From positions 3,348,001 to 3,412,000 of the forward strand of contig NZ_JBEPOC010000001.1 in NCBI RefSeq assembly GCF_040546585.1: 64,000 bases of DNA, given 5' to 3'. This stretch comes from Marmoricola sp. OAE513 (lineage in GTDB: Bacteria > Actinomycetota > Actinomycetes > Propionibacteriales > Nocardioidaceae). This document shows positions 1 to 9,576 of the stretch, piece by piece (within the stretch, counting starts at the first letter, position 1; every line of letters starts with the position of its first letter). The position numbers and the translations under genes were made by a program. The notes under the pieces were generated by a model, which saw only the letters and a program-made list of their open reading frames with translations, was not told where the DNA came from and searched no databases.

Positions 1-1323
1 GTCGATGCCGCCCGCGATCCGGGCGTGCTCCTCGGCGAGCTCGGCCTCGACCTGCGGGCGGATCTCGGGAGCCACGTCGGCGAGCTTGCGACGGTGCAGG
101 ATCCGTACGGCGGCGACGGCGCCCATGACGGCGACCTCCGCGTCCGGCCAGGCCAGGACCTTGGTGGCGCCGAGCGAGCGCGAGTTCATCGCGATGTAGG
201 CGCCGCCGTAGGTCTTGCGGGTCACCACGGTCACCCGCGGCACGACCGCCTCGCCGAACGCGTGCAGGAGCTTCGCGCCTCGGCGTACGACGCCGTCCCA
301 CTCCTGGCCGACGCCGGGGAGGTAACCGGGGACGTCGACGAGCACGATCAGCGGGATGCCGAACGCGTCGCACATCCGCACGAAACGTGACGCCTTCTCC
401 GCCGAGGCGGAGTCCAGGCAGCCGCCGAGGCGCAGCGGGTTGTTGGCGATGACGCCGACGCTGCGGCCCCCGAAGCGTCCGAGCGTGGTGACGATGTTCG
501 GGGCCCACTTCGCGTGCAGCTCGATCGCGGTGCCTTCATCCAGGACGCCGGCCACCAGCGGGTGCACGTCGTAGGCGCGCTTCTTGGACTCCGGCAGCAG
601 GCCGCCGAGGTCGATGTCCTCGACAGCGGCGACGTCGAGGGTGCCCTGGGCGCCGAGCAGGAAGGCCAGGTCGCGGGCCGCATCGAGCGCCTGGCGCTCG
701 GTGTCGGTGACGACGTGCACGACACCGGACCGACGTCCGTGCGGCTCCGGGCCACCGAGCCGCAGCATGTCGACGTCCTCACCGGTGACCGAGCGGACCA
801 CGTCCGGGCCGGTCACGAAGATGCGGCCCTCGGGACCGAGGATCACCACGTCGGTCAGCGCCGGCCCGTACGCCGCGCCGCCGGCGGCGGGTCCGAGCAC
901 GACCGAGATCTGCGGGATCGTGCCGGACGCCTTGGTCATCGCGTGGAAGATCTCGCCGACCGCGTGCAGCGAGAGCACGCCCTCGGCCAGCCGGGCGCCG
1001 CCGGAGTGCCACAGGCCGATGATCGGGACCCGGTCGGTCAGCGCTCGCTGGTACGCCGCGACGACGACCTTGCAGCCCTCGAAGCCCATCGCCCCGCCCA
1101 TGACGGTGGGGTCGGAGCAGAACGCGACCACGGTCTTCCCGTGGGTGCGCCCGATGCCGTAGAGCATCCCGGAGCCGTCGACCGGGGAGAGCGGCTGGAA
1201 CGTGCCTTCGTCGAAGAGCGCCTCGAGCCGGACCAGGGGATGACGCGGATCTGCGGGCGTCTCGGCGAGCTCGACGACCGGCGCCCGGTCATCGAGCTTG
1301 TCGAGATGCGGCGCGGCGGTCAC
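1..1323 (-). CDS. accD: Acyl-CoA carboxylase carboxyltransferase (beta) subunit, 3' end cut by window
   Basis: Carboxyltransferase subunit that moves the carboxyl group from carboxybiotin to acetyl- or propionyl-CoA, giving malonyl- or methylmalonyl-CoA. The minus-strand frame is open from a GTG at 1323 to the window edge. The translation has crotonase-type signatures: an FCSDPTVMGG-like stretch, then LWHSGGARLAEGV and PLIVLVDVPGYLPG. The GTG overlaps the fabF stop as GTGA, so the two are translationally coupled. Its place after fabF matches accD6 at the end of the mycobacterial FAS II operon, suggesting malonyl-CoA supply. The biotinylated alpha subunit is not in this window. About 440 residues are visible; substrate choice between acetyl- and propionyl-CoA cannot be read from sequence alone. 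Confidence 0.9.
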   Translation of the reverse strand, partial: MTAAPHLDKLDDRAPVVELAETPADPRHPLVRLEALFDEGTFQPLSPVDGSGMLYGIGRTHGKTVVAFCSDPTVMGGAMGFEGCKVVVAAYQRALTDRVPIIGLWHSGGARLAEGVLSLHAVGEIFHAMTKASGTIPQISVVLGPAAGGAAYGPALTDVVILGPEGRIFVTGPDVVRSVTGEDVDMLRLGGPEPHGRRSGVVHVVTDTERQALDAARDLAFLLGAQGTLDVAAVEDIDLGGLLPESKKRAYDVHPLVAGVLDEGTAIELHAKWAPNIVTTLGRFGGRSVGVIANNPLRLGGCLDSASAEKASRFVRMCDAFGIPLIVLVDVPGYLPGVGQEWDGVVRRGAKLLHAFGEAVVPRVTVVTRKTYGGAYIAMNSRSLGATKVLAWPDAEVAVMGAVAAVRILHRRKLADVAPEIRPQVEAELAEEHARIAGGID

Positions 1324-2573
1324 GAAAGGCTCCCGAACGCGACGGCGACGTTGGCGCCGCCGAAGCCGAAGGAGTTGTTCAGTGCCGCGATGTCGCCGCT
1401 GCGCAGCTCGCGCGCGGTGGTCGGGATGTCGAGCTCGACGGCCGGGTCGAGGTTGTCGAGGTTGATCGTCGGCGGCGAGATCCGGTGGTGGATCGCGAGC
1501 ACGGTCGCGATCGACTCCAACGCCCCGGCGCCACCGAGCAGGTGCCCGGTCATCGACTTGGTGCTGGTGACCACGACCTCGTCGGCGAACTTGCCGAGCG
1601 TCGCGTGGATCATCAGGCCCTCGGCGACGTCACCCTGCGGTGTGGAGGTCGCGTGCGCGTTGACGTGCGCGATGTCGCCGGGCGCGATGCCGGCGTCCTC
1701 CAGAGCGCGGGCGATCGCCCGGGTGCCGCCACGGCCCTCGGGGTCGGGCTGGGCGATGTCGTGGGCGTCGTTGGTGATGCCGGCGCCGAGCAGCTCGGCG
1801 TAGATCTTCGCGCCGCGGGCCTGGGCGTGCTCGAGCTCCTCGAGCACCAGGACGCCGGCGCCCTCGCCGAGCACGAACCCGTCGCGGCCGGTGTCCCAGG
1901 GGCGGGAGACGGCCGTCGGGTCGCCGCCGTCCTCGCTCCCGGTCTTCGACAGCGCCATCATCTGCGCGAACGCCGCCATCGGGAGCGGGTGGATCGCCGC
2001 TTCGGCGCCACCGGCCAGCATCACGTCGGCCCGGCCCAGACGGATCTGGTCCAGCGCGAGCGCGACGCCCTCGTTGCCCGAGGCGCAGGCGGAGACGGGC
2101 GTGTGCACGCCCGCCTTGGCGCCGACGTACAGGCCGATGTTCGCGGCCGGCGCGTTCGGCATCAGCATCGGGACCGCGAGCGGGGAGACCCGGCGCGGAC
2201 CCTTCTCCTGGAGCGCGTCGTAGTTGCTCAGCAGCGTCGTGACGCCACCGATGCCGGAGGCCACGGCGACGCCGAGCCGTTCGGCATCGACGCCCGCATC
2301 GGCCAGACCGGAGTCCGCCCACGCCTCGATGGCCGCGACCATCGCCAGCTGGGCGGACCGGTCCAACCGGCGCGCCTTGACCCGGTCGAGGACCTCGGAC
2401 GGGTCGACAGCCGCAGTTCCGGCGATCCGCACCGGCTGGTCGGCAGCCCAGTCCTCGGTGAGGTGCCGGACACCCGAACGGCCGGCGACCAGCGCCTGCC
2501 AGGTGCTCTCGACATCCCCACCGACAGGACTGGTGGTGCCCAGGCCGGTGATGACAACTCTTCTGCGGCTCAT
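1320..2573 (-). CDS. fabF: 3-oxoacyl-[ACP] synthase II (KasA/FabF type)
   Basis: Condensing enzyme that extends acyl-ACP with malonyl-ACP in FAS II. The 417-aa length is normal. The catalytic triad is visible: Cys163 in VSACASGNEG, His307 in NAHATSTPQGD and His344 in KSMTGHLLGGAG. It starts at ATG 2573, five bases after the acpP stop, and its TGA overlaps the accD GTG. Only one such synthase is present here, unlike the kasA-kasB pair of mycobacteria, so mycolate-type elongation is not implied. Confidence 0.95.
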   Translation of the reverse strand: MSRRRVVITGLGTTSPVGGDVESTWQALVAGRSGVRHLTEDWAADQPVRIAGTAAVDPSEVLDRVKARRLDRSAQLAMVAAIEAWADSGLADAGVDAERLGVAVASGIGGVTTLLSNYDALQEKGPRRVSPLAVPMLMPNAPAANIGLYVGAKAGVHTPVSACASGNEGVALALDQIRLGRADVMLAGGAEAAIHPLPMAAFAQMMALSKTGSEDGGDPTAVSRPWDTGRDGFVLGEGAGVLVLEELEHAQARGAKIYAELLGAGITNDAHDIAQPDPEGRGGTRAIARALEDAGIAPGDIAHVNAHATSTPQGDVAEGLMIHATLGKFADEVVVTSTKSMTGHLLGGAGALESIATVLAIHHRISPPTINLDNLDPAVELDIPTTARELRSGDIAALNNSFGFGGANVAVAFGSLS

Positions 2574-2578
2574 GGAGA

Positions 2579-2827
2579 TCAGGCCGCCTGGGCCTTCTCG
2601 ATGTAGCTGACGGCGTCGCCGACGGTCTTCAGGTTCTTGACCTGGTCGTCGGGGATGCGCACGTCGAACTTCTCCTCGGCGGCCACGACGACCTCGACCA
2701 TGGAAAGCGAGTCGACGTCGAGGTCGTCGGTGAACGACTTCTCGAGCTGGACGTCGGCGGCGGGGATGCCGGTGACCTCGTTGACGATGTCGGCGAGGTC
2801 GGTACGGATCTCTTCGGTGCTGGCCAT
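2579..2827 (-). CDS. acpP: Acyl carrier protein
   Basis: An 82-aa acidic carrier protein that holds growing acyl chains on phosphopantetheine. Ser40 in LDVDSLSMVE is the expected attachment site. The ATG at 2827 is chosen because it follows an AGAGGA ribosome site and gives the usual ACP length; the open frame runs further upstream through fabH without coding character. It lies between fabH (47-bp gap) and fabF (5-bp gap) in the fab operon. Confidence 0.95.
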   Translation of the reverse strand: MASTEEIRTDLADIVNEVTGIPAADVQLEKSFTDDLDVDSLSMVEVVVAAEEKFDVRIPDDQVKNLKTVGDAVSYIEKAQAA

Positions 2828-2874
2828 GCTGGGTTCCTCTCGTGGGTGGTGCAGGGGACTGGGGTGGTGCAGAT

Positions 2875-3879
2875 CTAGGGGACGCGGACGACCTGGGCCG
2901 CGTAGGTCAGCCCGGCGCCGAACGCGATGAACAGCGCCAGGTCGCCGCTGCAAGCGGTCCCGTCGGCGTACATCCTGGCGAGCGCGAGCGGGATCGAGGC
3001 GGCCGAGGTGTTGCCCTGCTCGGCGATGTCGCGGGCGATCCGCACGTGATCGGGAAGCTTCATCGCGCGGACCATCGTGTCGGTGATCCGCATGTTCGCC
3101 TGGTGCGGCACGAACAGGTCCAGGTCCTCGACGGTGATGCCGGTGCGGTCCAGGGTCTCCTGCGCGACCTTCGCCATCTCGTACGCCGCCCAGCGGAACA
3201 CCGCGGACCCGTCCATGGTGATGTGCGGGAGCGTCGTGGCATCGGCCTCGAATGCCTCGACCCAGTCGCTGCTCAGCTCGATGGCGCTGTGCTGCTCGCC
3301 GTCGGAGCCCCACACGACCGGTCCGATGCCCGGGACCTCGGAGGGTCCGACGACCACCGCGCCGGCGCCGTCGCCGAAGATGAACGCCGTCCCGCGGTCC
3401 TTCTCGCTGACCAGCGTGGAGAGGCGCTCGGCGCCGATCACCAGGACGTACTTGGCGGTGCCGCCACGGACCATGTCGGTGGCCAGGCTCAGTGCGTGGC
3501 AGAAGCCGGCGCAGGCGGCGGAGATGTCGAACGCTGCCGGGCTCTCGGCGCCGAGCAGGAACGCGATCCGGGAGGCGAGAGAGGTGATCTGCTGGGTGTT
3601 GGTGCAGGTCGCCAGGACGACCGCGTCGATCTGCGCCGCCGCGACGTCCGCGTCCGCCAGAGCTTGGCTCGCCGCCGCCAGGGACATCGACTCGAGGGTC
3701 TCCTCGGGGCCGACCCAGCGGCGCTCCTTGATGCCGGAACGCTGCTGGATCCACTCGTCGCTGGAGTCGATCGCGTCCACGATCTCGCTGTTCGGCACGA
3801 CCCGCTGAGCGCGGTGCACGCCGAGGCCCAGCACCGCAGCGTGCGCCGTGCCCGTCGGCATCTCCCAGGTGACGGTCAC
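2875..3879 (-). CDS. fabH: 3-oxoacyl-[ACP] synthase III
   Basis: Initiating condensing enzyme that joins an acyl-CoA primer to malonyl-ACP. With the GTG start at 3879 it is 334 aa. This start is preferred over an upstream in-frame one because it overlaps the fabD stop as GTGA and aligns with family N-termini. The catalytic residues are visible: Cys123 in ISAACAGFCHAL, His259 in FVPHQANMRI and Asn290 in EQGNTSAASI. fabH inside the fab cluster is the Streptomyces arrangement; mycobacteria carry it elsewhere. Primer preference (acetyl or branched) cannot be told. Confidence 0.95.
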   Translation of the reverse strand: MTVTWEMPTGTAHAAVLGLGVHRAQRVVPNSEIVDAIDSSDEWIQQRSGIKERRWVGPEETLESMSLAAASQALADADVAAAQIDAVVLATCTNTQQITSLASRIAFLLGAESPAAFDISAACAGFCHALSLATDMVRGGTAKYVLVIGAERLSTLVSEKDRGTAFIFGDGAGAVVVGPSEVPGIGPVVWGSDGEQHSAIELSSDWVEAFEADATTLPHITMDGSAVFRWAAYEMAKVAQETLDRTGITVEDLDLFVPHQANMRITDTMVRAMKLPDHVRIARDIAEQGNTSAASIPLALARMYADGTACSGDLALFIAFGAGLTYAAQVVRVP

Positions 3880-5060
3880 ACCGCCACGCCCTCGGGGTGC
3901 ACCCGGACCAGCGGCTGACCGGGCGAGACCAGGTCGCCGTCCTCGACGAGCCACTCCACGATCGTGCCGCCGTACGGCGCCATCACGGCGGTCTCGTCGC
4001 GGGTCGAGCGGACCAGGCCGACCGAGCTGGCGGGGCGGAGCCGTTCACCCTCCTCGCCGGCGCTGCGGACGAAGGTGCCCTTGGTCGGGGCGACCAGCAT
4101 CCGCCAGGTCGGGTGGATGTCGATCGGGGACGGCGCCCCGTGCTTGTCGACGAAGTCGCGGGCGGCGTCGAGCTGGTCGGGCGTCTTGAGGGCGAAGGTC
4201 TCGACGCCGGGCAGGGCGCGCTTGACGATGCCGGTCAGCGTTCCGGCGGGCGGCATCTCCAGCACGCCGGTCACGCCGAGGTCGCGCATGGTGCCCATGC
4301 AGAGGTCCCAGCGCACCGGGCGGGCCACCTGCTGGACGATCCGGCGGACCGCCTCGCGTCCGTCGTGGATCGCCTGCCCGTCGGCGTTGGAGATGACCAC
4401 GGCGCGCGGGTCGTGGGTGGAGACGGCCGGGGCCAGCCTCGCGAGCGCCCCTACAGCGGGCTGCATGTGCTCGGTGTGGAACGCGCCGGCCACCGAGAGC
4501 GGCATCAGCCGTGCCTTGGCGGGCGGGTCGGCTGCCAGCGCTGCCAGCTGCTCCAGCGTGCCGGCGGCGACGACCTGGCCCGCGGCGTTGACGTTCGCGG
4601 CGGTGAGGCCGTGCTGCGTGAGTGCGGCCATCACCGCCGCCTCGTCGCCACCGAGGACCGCGGTCATCCCGGTCGGCGTCGCGGCGGCTGCGTGAGCCAT
4701 CGCGTTGCCGCGCTCGCGGACCAGCACCATCGCCTGCTCGGCGCTGATGGCGCGGGCGCCGGCAGCGGCGGTCAGCTCGCCCACGCTGTGGCCGGCGACC
4801 GCGCCGATCCGACCGAAGGCGTCCGAGGGGTGCGGGAACAGCGAGAGTGCCGCGACCAGGCCCGAGGCCACCAGCAGCGGCTGGGCGATCGCGGTGTCCC
4901 GGATCGTCTCGGCGTCGGCGTCCGTGCCGTAGTGCGCCAGGTCCAGGCCGGCTACCGCTCCGAGCCAGTTCAGGCGCTCGGCGAACTGCGGGTCCTCGAG
5001 CCACGGGCGGAGGAATCCGGGAGTCTGGGCTCCCTGTCCGGGAGCGACGATGATCAGCAC
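3876..5060 (-). CDS. fabD: Malonyl-CoA:ACP transacylase with C-terminal biotinyl/lipoyl-like domain
   Basis: Transfers malonyl from CoA to ACP. The catalytic domain (about residues 1-300) shows the GQGAQ motif, nucleophile Ser92 in GHSVGELTAA and His195 in GAFHTEHM. The 394-aa protein exceeds the usual roughly 310. The last 74 residues read as a barrel-sandwich carrier domain: APTKG, then APYGGTIVEWLVEDGD and a closing PGQPLVRVHP. Where biotin carriers have EAMKM the sequence is RSTRD, so Arg354 sits at the Lys position and no biotin or lipoate can be attached there. GTG 5060 is the start matching family N-termini. It is the first gene of the fab operon, behind fasR. Confidence 0.92.
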   Translation of the reverse strand: MLIIVAPGQGAQTPGFLRPWLEDPQFAERLNWLGAVAGLDLAHYGTDADAETIRDTAIAQPLLVASGLVAALSLFPHPSDAFGRIGAVAGHSVGELTAAAGARAISAEQAMVLVRERGNAMAHAAAATPTGMTAVLGGDEAAVMAALTQHGLTAANVNAAGQVVAAGTLEQLAALAADPPAKARLMPLSVAGAFHTEHMQPAVGALARLAPAVSTHDPRAVVISNADGQAIHDGREAVRRIVQQVARPVRWDLCMGTMRDLGVTGVLEMPPAGTLTGIVKRALPGVETFALKTPDQLDAARDFVDKHGAPSPIDIHPTWRMLVAPTKGTFVRSAGEEGERLRPASSVGLVRSTRDETAVMAPYGGTIVEWLVEDGDLVSPGQPLVRVHPEGVAV

Positions 5061-5124
5061 ACGTCCACTGTCGCGGACCCGGCGCTGAGGCCTGCGGGTC
5101 GCCGTGCACGAAATCCTCCGGGCA

Positions 5125-5146
5125 GTTGTTGGAGGGTTCCTACAAC
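5125..5146. promoter_or_regulatory. Near-perfect inverted repeat between fasR and fabD
   Basis: The 9-bp arms GTTGTTGGA and TCCTACAAC (one mismatch) are separated by GGGT. The repeat overlaps the fasR stop and sits about 65 bp before the fabD start. No T-run follows, so an operator is at least as likely as a terminator. FasR proteins of Streptomyces activate the fabD operon; assigning this site to FasR is inference. Confidence 0.4.
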
Positions 5147-6288
5147 TCGCGGACGTCCAGCCGACCCAGCGTGAGCCCGATCCGCAGCGTGTAGCAGTCC
5201 CGCGGATCGGTGGCTTCGAGCCCTGTGAGCTCCGCGGCGCGCTTGAGGCGGTAGTAGCGGACCGTGTTGGCGTGCACGAACAACGCGCGTGCGGTTCCCT
5301 CGATCGAGGATCCGCCGGAGAGGTAGCTCTCGACGGTCTCCAGGACGGAGCCGCCGGCATCGCGCAACGGCAGGTAGACCTGCTCGACCAGCATCCGGCG
5401 AGCGGCGCGGTCGCTGGCGAGCGCGCGCTCGAGGAGCAGCTCGTCGGCGGCCACCGGTCGTGGTGCTCCGGTCCAGCCGTGCGCGACGCGGAGGCCCGAG
5501 CGTGCGGCGTCCGCGGAGATCTTGGCGTCGGCCAACGACCGGGTCACCGGGCCGAGGACGACCGGCCCGGGGGCGAAGGCGTCCGACAAGGTGTCGGCCG
5601 GTCGCCCCTGCTCGTCGACCCCGCCGAGCACGACCACCAGGCGGGTGCCCTGGACCGCGCAGAGGCAACCGAGCCCGAGGTCCGCGGCGCGGCGACGGAT
5701 CTGGTCGAGGTCGGCCTCGCTGCGCAGCCGTCCCGTCACCACGACGACGTTCGCGGAGGTGTCCCAGCCCAGGGCGCTGGCCCGCGAGGAGATGGTGTCC
5801 TCGTCCTCGCCGCGCAGGATCGCGTCCACGACGAGGGCTTCGAGGCGCGCGTCCCAGGCTCCGCGCTGCTCGGCGGCCCGGGCGTAGACCTCGGCCGTCG
5901 CGAAGGCGATCTCGCGGGCGTAGCGGTTCAGGGCGCTGCGGGCGCTGTCGGCGTCCGGGCCGAGCAGGTCGTCGAGGTTCTCGTCGACGACCGTGACGGA
6001 CAGCCGGACCATCGCCACGGTCTGCTGCAGGGTGATCTCGCTGGCCATCTCCCGAGGCGCCACGCCGAAGACCTCGGCGCTGATCGGGGCGGAGGCCTCC
6101 TCGTGCCGGTACCAGTCGATGAACGACTTGATACCGGCCTGGACGATCAGGCCGATCCAGGACCGGTCCTCGGCGGGGAGCTCGGTCACCCAGGGCATGT
6201 CGTACTCCATCCGCCCCAGCGCGGCGGTGCTGAGCGCTCCGCTCGAGCGGGTCAGGCGCTGCGCGATCTGTGCACGGGTACGGGCCAC
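5140..6288 (-). CDS. fasR: PucR-family fatty acid synthesis regulator
   Basis: A 382-aa DNA-binding regulator next to and co-oriented with fabD, the place of S. coelicolor FasR (an activator of fabDHPF) and M. tuberculosis Rv2242. The last 60 residues form the PucR C-terminal helix-turn-helix, with the typical core LFVHANTVRYYRLKRAAELTG. The middle region (about 150-290) fits the CdaR/GGDEF-like domain of this family. The start is GTG 6288, preceded by CAGGAT six bases upstream, consistent with a leaderless transcript. It is not related to the TetR-type protein also named FasR in mycobacteria. Confidence 0.85.
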   Translation of the reverse strand: MARTRAQIAQRLTRSSGALSTAALGRMEYDMPWVTELPAEDRSWIGLIVQAGIKSFIDWYRHEEASAPISAEVFGVAPREMASEITLQQTVAMVRLSVTVVDENLDDLLGPDADSARSALNRYAREIAFATAEVYARAAEQRGAWDARLEALVVDAILRGEDEDTISSRASALGWDTSANVVVVTGRLRSEADLDQIRRRAADLGLGCLCAVQGTRLVVVLGGVDEQGRPADTLSDAFAPGPVVLGPVTRSLADAKISADAARSGLRVAHGWTGAPRPVAADELLLERALASDRAARRMLVEQVYLPLRDAGGSVLETVESYLSGGSSIEGTARALFVHANTVRYYRLKRAAELTGLEATDPRDCYTLRIGLTLGRLDVREL

Positions 6289-6364
6289 CTCGCCATCCTG
6301 CCCGTACGACGGGGTTACTCGCGCGTTCGCTCGTCTGGACCACTGCCGCCTAGGCCGCCCCAGG

Positions 6365-6392
6365 TGTCACTTCTGTCACAACACGGTGTCAG
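6365..6392. promoter_or_regulatory. Three TGTCA(C/G) direct repeats in the fasR/hydrolase intergenic region
   Basis: TGTCAC at 6365 and 6374 and TGTCAG at 6387 lie in the roughly 200-bp divergent region between fasR and the hydrolase gene. Their spacing of 9 and 13 bp is irregular, so a regulator site is only possible. No other coding feature is seen in 6289-6492. Confidence 0.25.
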
Positions 6393-6492
6393 ATCTCCGA
6401 CCGGGTAACGGATTCGTCATAAACCTCTGGTTGACTCGTCAAGTCTTCGGCGGCCGCCCGACCGCCGAGGAAACCGAGACGGGAGAGTGCAC

Positions 6493-7458
6493 GTGGATTC
6501 ACTCGAGGTCCAGCACGTGACGATCCACGGCCACCGCCGTGCCTACGTGAAGGCCGGCCCAGAAGTCGGCACTGCGCCAGCGCTCCTGCTTCTCCACGGC
6601 CTCGGCTGCGACCACACGACGTGGGCTCCGGTGATCGCGAAGCTCGCCAAGAAGTACACGGTGATCGCACCCGACCTGCTCGGCCACGGCCAGAGCGCCA
6701 AGCCCCGGGCCGACTACTCGGTCGGGGGGTACGCCAACGGCATGCGTGACCTCCTCACCGTGCTCAACATCGACAAGGTCACCGTCGTGGGGCACAGCCT
6801 CGGGGGAGGCGTCGCGATGCAGTTCGCCTACCAGTTCCCCGAGCGCACCGAGCGGATGGTGCTGGTCGCCCCCGGCGGACTCGGCCCCGAGGTCACGCCG
6901 ATGATCCGAGCTGTCGGCCTGCCCGGCTTCAAGGCCGCGATGACCGTGCTGACCCTGCCGGGGATCCGGCACGCGGGCATCGCCGGCATGCGGGCCCTGT
7001 CGCGGACCGGGATGACGATCACCCACGACCTCGACGAGGTCGCCGAGATCTACGACTCGTTCAAGGACCCGGGCACGCGCCGGGCGATCTCCCACGTCGT
7101 CCGGGCCGTCGTCGATGCCCGCGGCCAGATCGTCACGATGGTCGACCGGGCGTACCTGACCCAGGCGATGCCGATGCTCGTGGTCTGGGGCACCGAGGAC
7201 AAGGTGATCCCTGCGAAGCACGCCGAGACGGTCACCACGATCGCTCCGGGGGCCCAGGTCGAGGTGCTCGGCAACTCCGGGCACTTCCCGCATAAGGACC
7301 ACCCGGAGAGGTTCGTGAAGATCCTCAACGACTTCATCCGCTCGACCCAACCCGCGTCGTACCACCGGGGCCGGTGGCGCAGCCTGCTCCGCAACGGCCC
7401 GCTGGCGCCGGTCTCCGAGCAGCTGCACCTGGTGCCGCGCGCGGCACCGATCGCCTGA
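6493..7458 (+). CDS. Alpha/beta hydrolase
   Basis: Cytoplasmic alpha/beta-hydrolase fold enzyme of about 322 aa. It shows the oxyanion HGLGCDHTTW, the nucleophile elbow GHSLGGG (Ser), a WGTEDKVIP acid segment and a catalytic His in NSGHFPHKD. The GTG at 6493 is taken because GGGAG (6481-6485) lies 7 bases before it; the alternative GTG at 6487 is too close to that ribosome site. The next gene starts one base after its stop. Substrate unknown; the family includes esterases, haloperoxidase-like and C-C hydrolases. Confidence 0.8.
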   Translation: MDSLEVQHVTIHGHRRAYVKAGPEVGTAPALLLLHGLGCDHTTWAPVIAKLAKKYTVIAPDLLGHGQSAKPRADYSVGGYANGMRDLLTVLNIDKVTVVGHSLGGGVAMQFAYQFPERTERMVLVAPGGLGPEVTPMIRAVGLPGFKAAMTVLTLPGIRHAGIAGMRALSRTGMTITHDLDEVAEIYDSFKDPGTRRAISHVVRAVVDARGQIVTMVDRAYLTQAMPMLVVWGTEDKVIPAKHAETVTTIAPGAQVEVLGNSGHFPHKDHPERFVKILNDFIRSTQPASYHRGRWRSLLRNGPLAPVSEQLHLVPRAAPIA

Positions 7459-7459
7459 G

Positions 7460-8140
7460 GTGACGTCGCCGCTGCGCTCGAGCACCCAGGGTGCGGGGCT
7501 GATCGTCCTGGTGCACGTCGGCCTGCTCGCCGGCGGCGCCGTGGTGCTCTCCCTCGACCCTCCTCACCAGGGCTGGGGCGTTCTGGCCGTCGTCGTCGCC
7601 TACCTCGTCGCGCTGCTCGCGGTCTGCCGCTCCACCGGGCGGTCCGACCTCGCATCCCTGGTCGGCTTCCTGGCGCTGGTCTCGGCGTTCCAGGTGCTTC
7701 CCGACTGGGTGCTCGCCGACGTCGTGGGCACGCTGCGCTTCCCCGACCGCGGGGGACCGCGGGTCGACGACGTGATCCCGCTGGCGATGGCGGCGATGTG
7801 GGTGGCGCCCTTGTTCGCGGCGGTCGTGCTGACCGGCGCCAGACCGGGCCGCACGGCGTTCCTGGCGGCCGCGATCTTCTTCGGCACCGAGATGCTCGCG
7901 CCGACGCTCGGGCTGTGGGAACCGACCGGGGACACGCACCGGATCTGGGGCGTCGCGACCTACGTCGTGCCGGCCGAGGCGGCGCTGGGGTGGGCGACGG
8001 CGACTGCGTTCGTCCAGGTGCGGAACAAGGACCTGCTGACGCGGGTCGCGGCGGCGCTCGCCGTGTCGACGTTCTACCTGGGTGCCCTGGTCCTGGCGCA
8101 CTTCGTCATCGACGTGGCCGGGTGGCGGATCACCGCGTGA
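7460..8140 (+). CDS. Polytopic membrane protein of unknown function
   Basis: A 226-aa integral membrane protein with about seven hydrophobic segments, opening with LIVLVHVGLLAGGAVV and ending with LGALVLAHFVIDVAGW. It starts at a GTG one base after the hydrolase stop, so the two are cotranscribed. No catalytic motif is recognised; it resembles uncharacterised actinobacterial membrane proteins. It converges on the metal transporter ATPase gene. Confidence 0.7.
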   Translation: MTSPLRSSTQGAGLIVLVHVGLLAGGAVVLSLDPPHQGWGVLAVVVAYLVALLAVCRSTGRSDLASLVGFLALVSAFQVLPDWVLADVVGTLRFPDRGGPRVDDVIPLAMAAMWVAPLFAAVVLTGARPGRTAFLAAAIFFGTEMLAPTLGLWEPTGDTHRIWGVATYVVPAEAALGWATATAFVQVRNKDLLTRVAAALAVSTFYLGALVLAHFVIDVAGWRITA

Positions 8141-8149
8141 CTCGGGCGG

Positions 8150-8886
<737 letters not shown>

Positions 8887-8890
<4 letters not shown>

Positions 8891-9564
8891 GAGCGACCTG
8901 CCGGGGCGTTCGGGTCGTGGCCGCGCGACAGCATCGCGAGGTGCACCCGCTCGCCGCGCTCGTAGCTGCGGATGAACAGGGCCGAGGCAGTACTCGCCAG
9001 GACACCCCACTGCCGCACCGAGCGCGCCTGGAAACCGCGCGAGTCCAGGCCGATCCGCATCCGGCGCAGCTCGTCGGTGACGACGTCGAGGTACCGGATC
9101 ATGAAGGACATGATCTGCACCAGCTGGTGCGGCACGCGTAGCCGGGTCAGTCCGTCGAGCAGCCGGTGCGGCTCGGTGGTGGCGGCCAGGGTCAGGCTGG
9201 CCAGCACACCGAGCGTGCCCTTCACCAGCAGCGAGATGCCGGCGGTCAGGCCGTGCTCGCTCACGGTGATCCCGAGGACGTCGGTCTCCGGGCCGGTGGC
9301 GATGAACGGCAGCAGGACGGCGAAGACGACGAACGGTACCTCGACGAGCAGGCGGGGGAGCAGGTAGCTGAGCGGCACCCGGGAGACCGCGATGACGACC
9401 CCGAGGAGCGCGAGGTAGCCCGCGAAGAACGGGTAGGCATCACCGGGCGTCGCGACCACCACGAGCATGAAGACCAGCAGCGCCACCAGCTTGACGTGCG
9501 CAGGCAGCTGGTGAACCGGCGAGTGCGCGTGGAAGTGCAATCTGTGTCCGTGCGCGCCGCCCAT
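8887..9564 (-). CDS. cbiQ: ECF metal transporter transmembrane (T) component
   Basis: Membrane coupling subunit of 225 aa. It has several hydrophobic helices and the cytoplasmic coupling segments ending in Ala-Arg-Gly-type motifs, here LDSRGFQAR and LSRGHDPNA. The His-rich N-terminus (HGHRLHFHAHSPVH) may bind metal or be incidental. It lies 12 bp after cbiN and overlaps cbiO by four bases. Confidence 0.88.
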
Positions 9565-9576
9565 CCGGGAAGTCTC

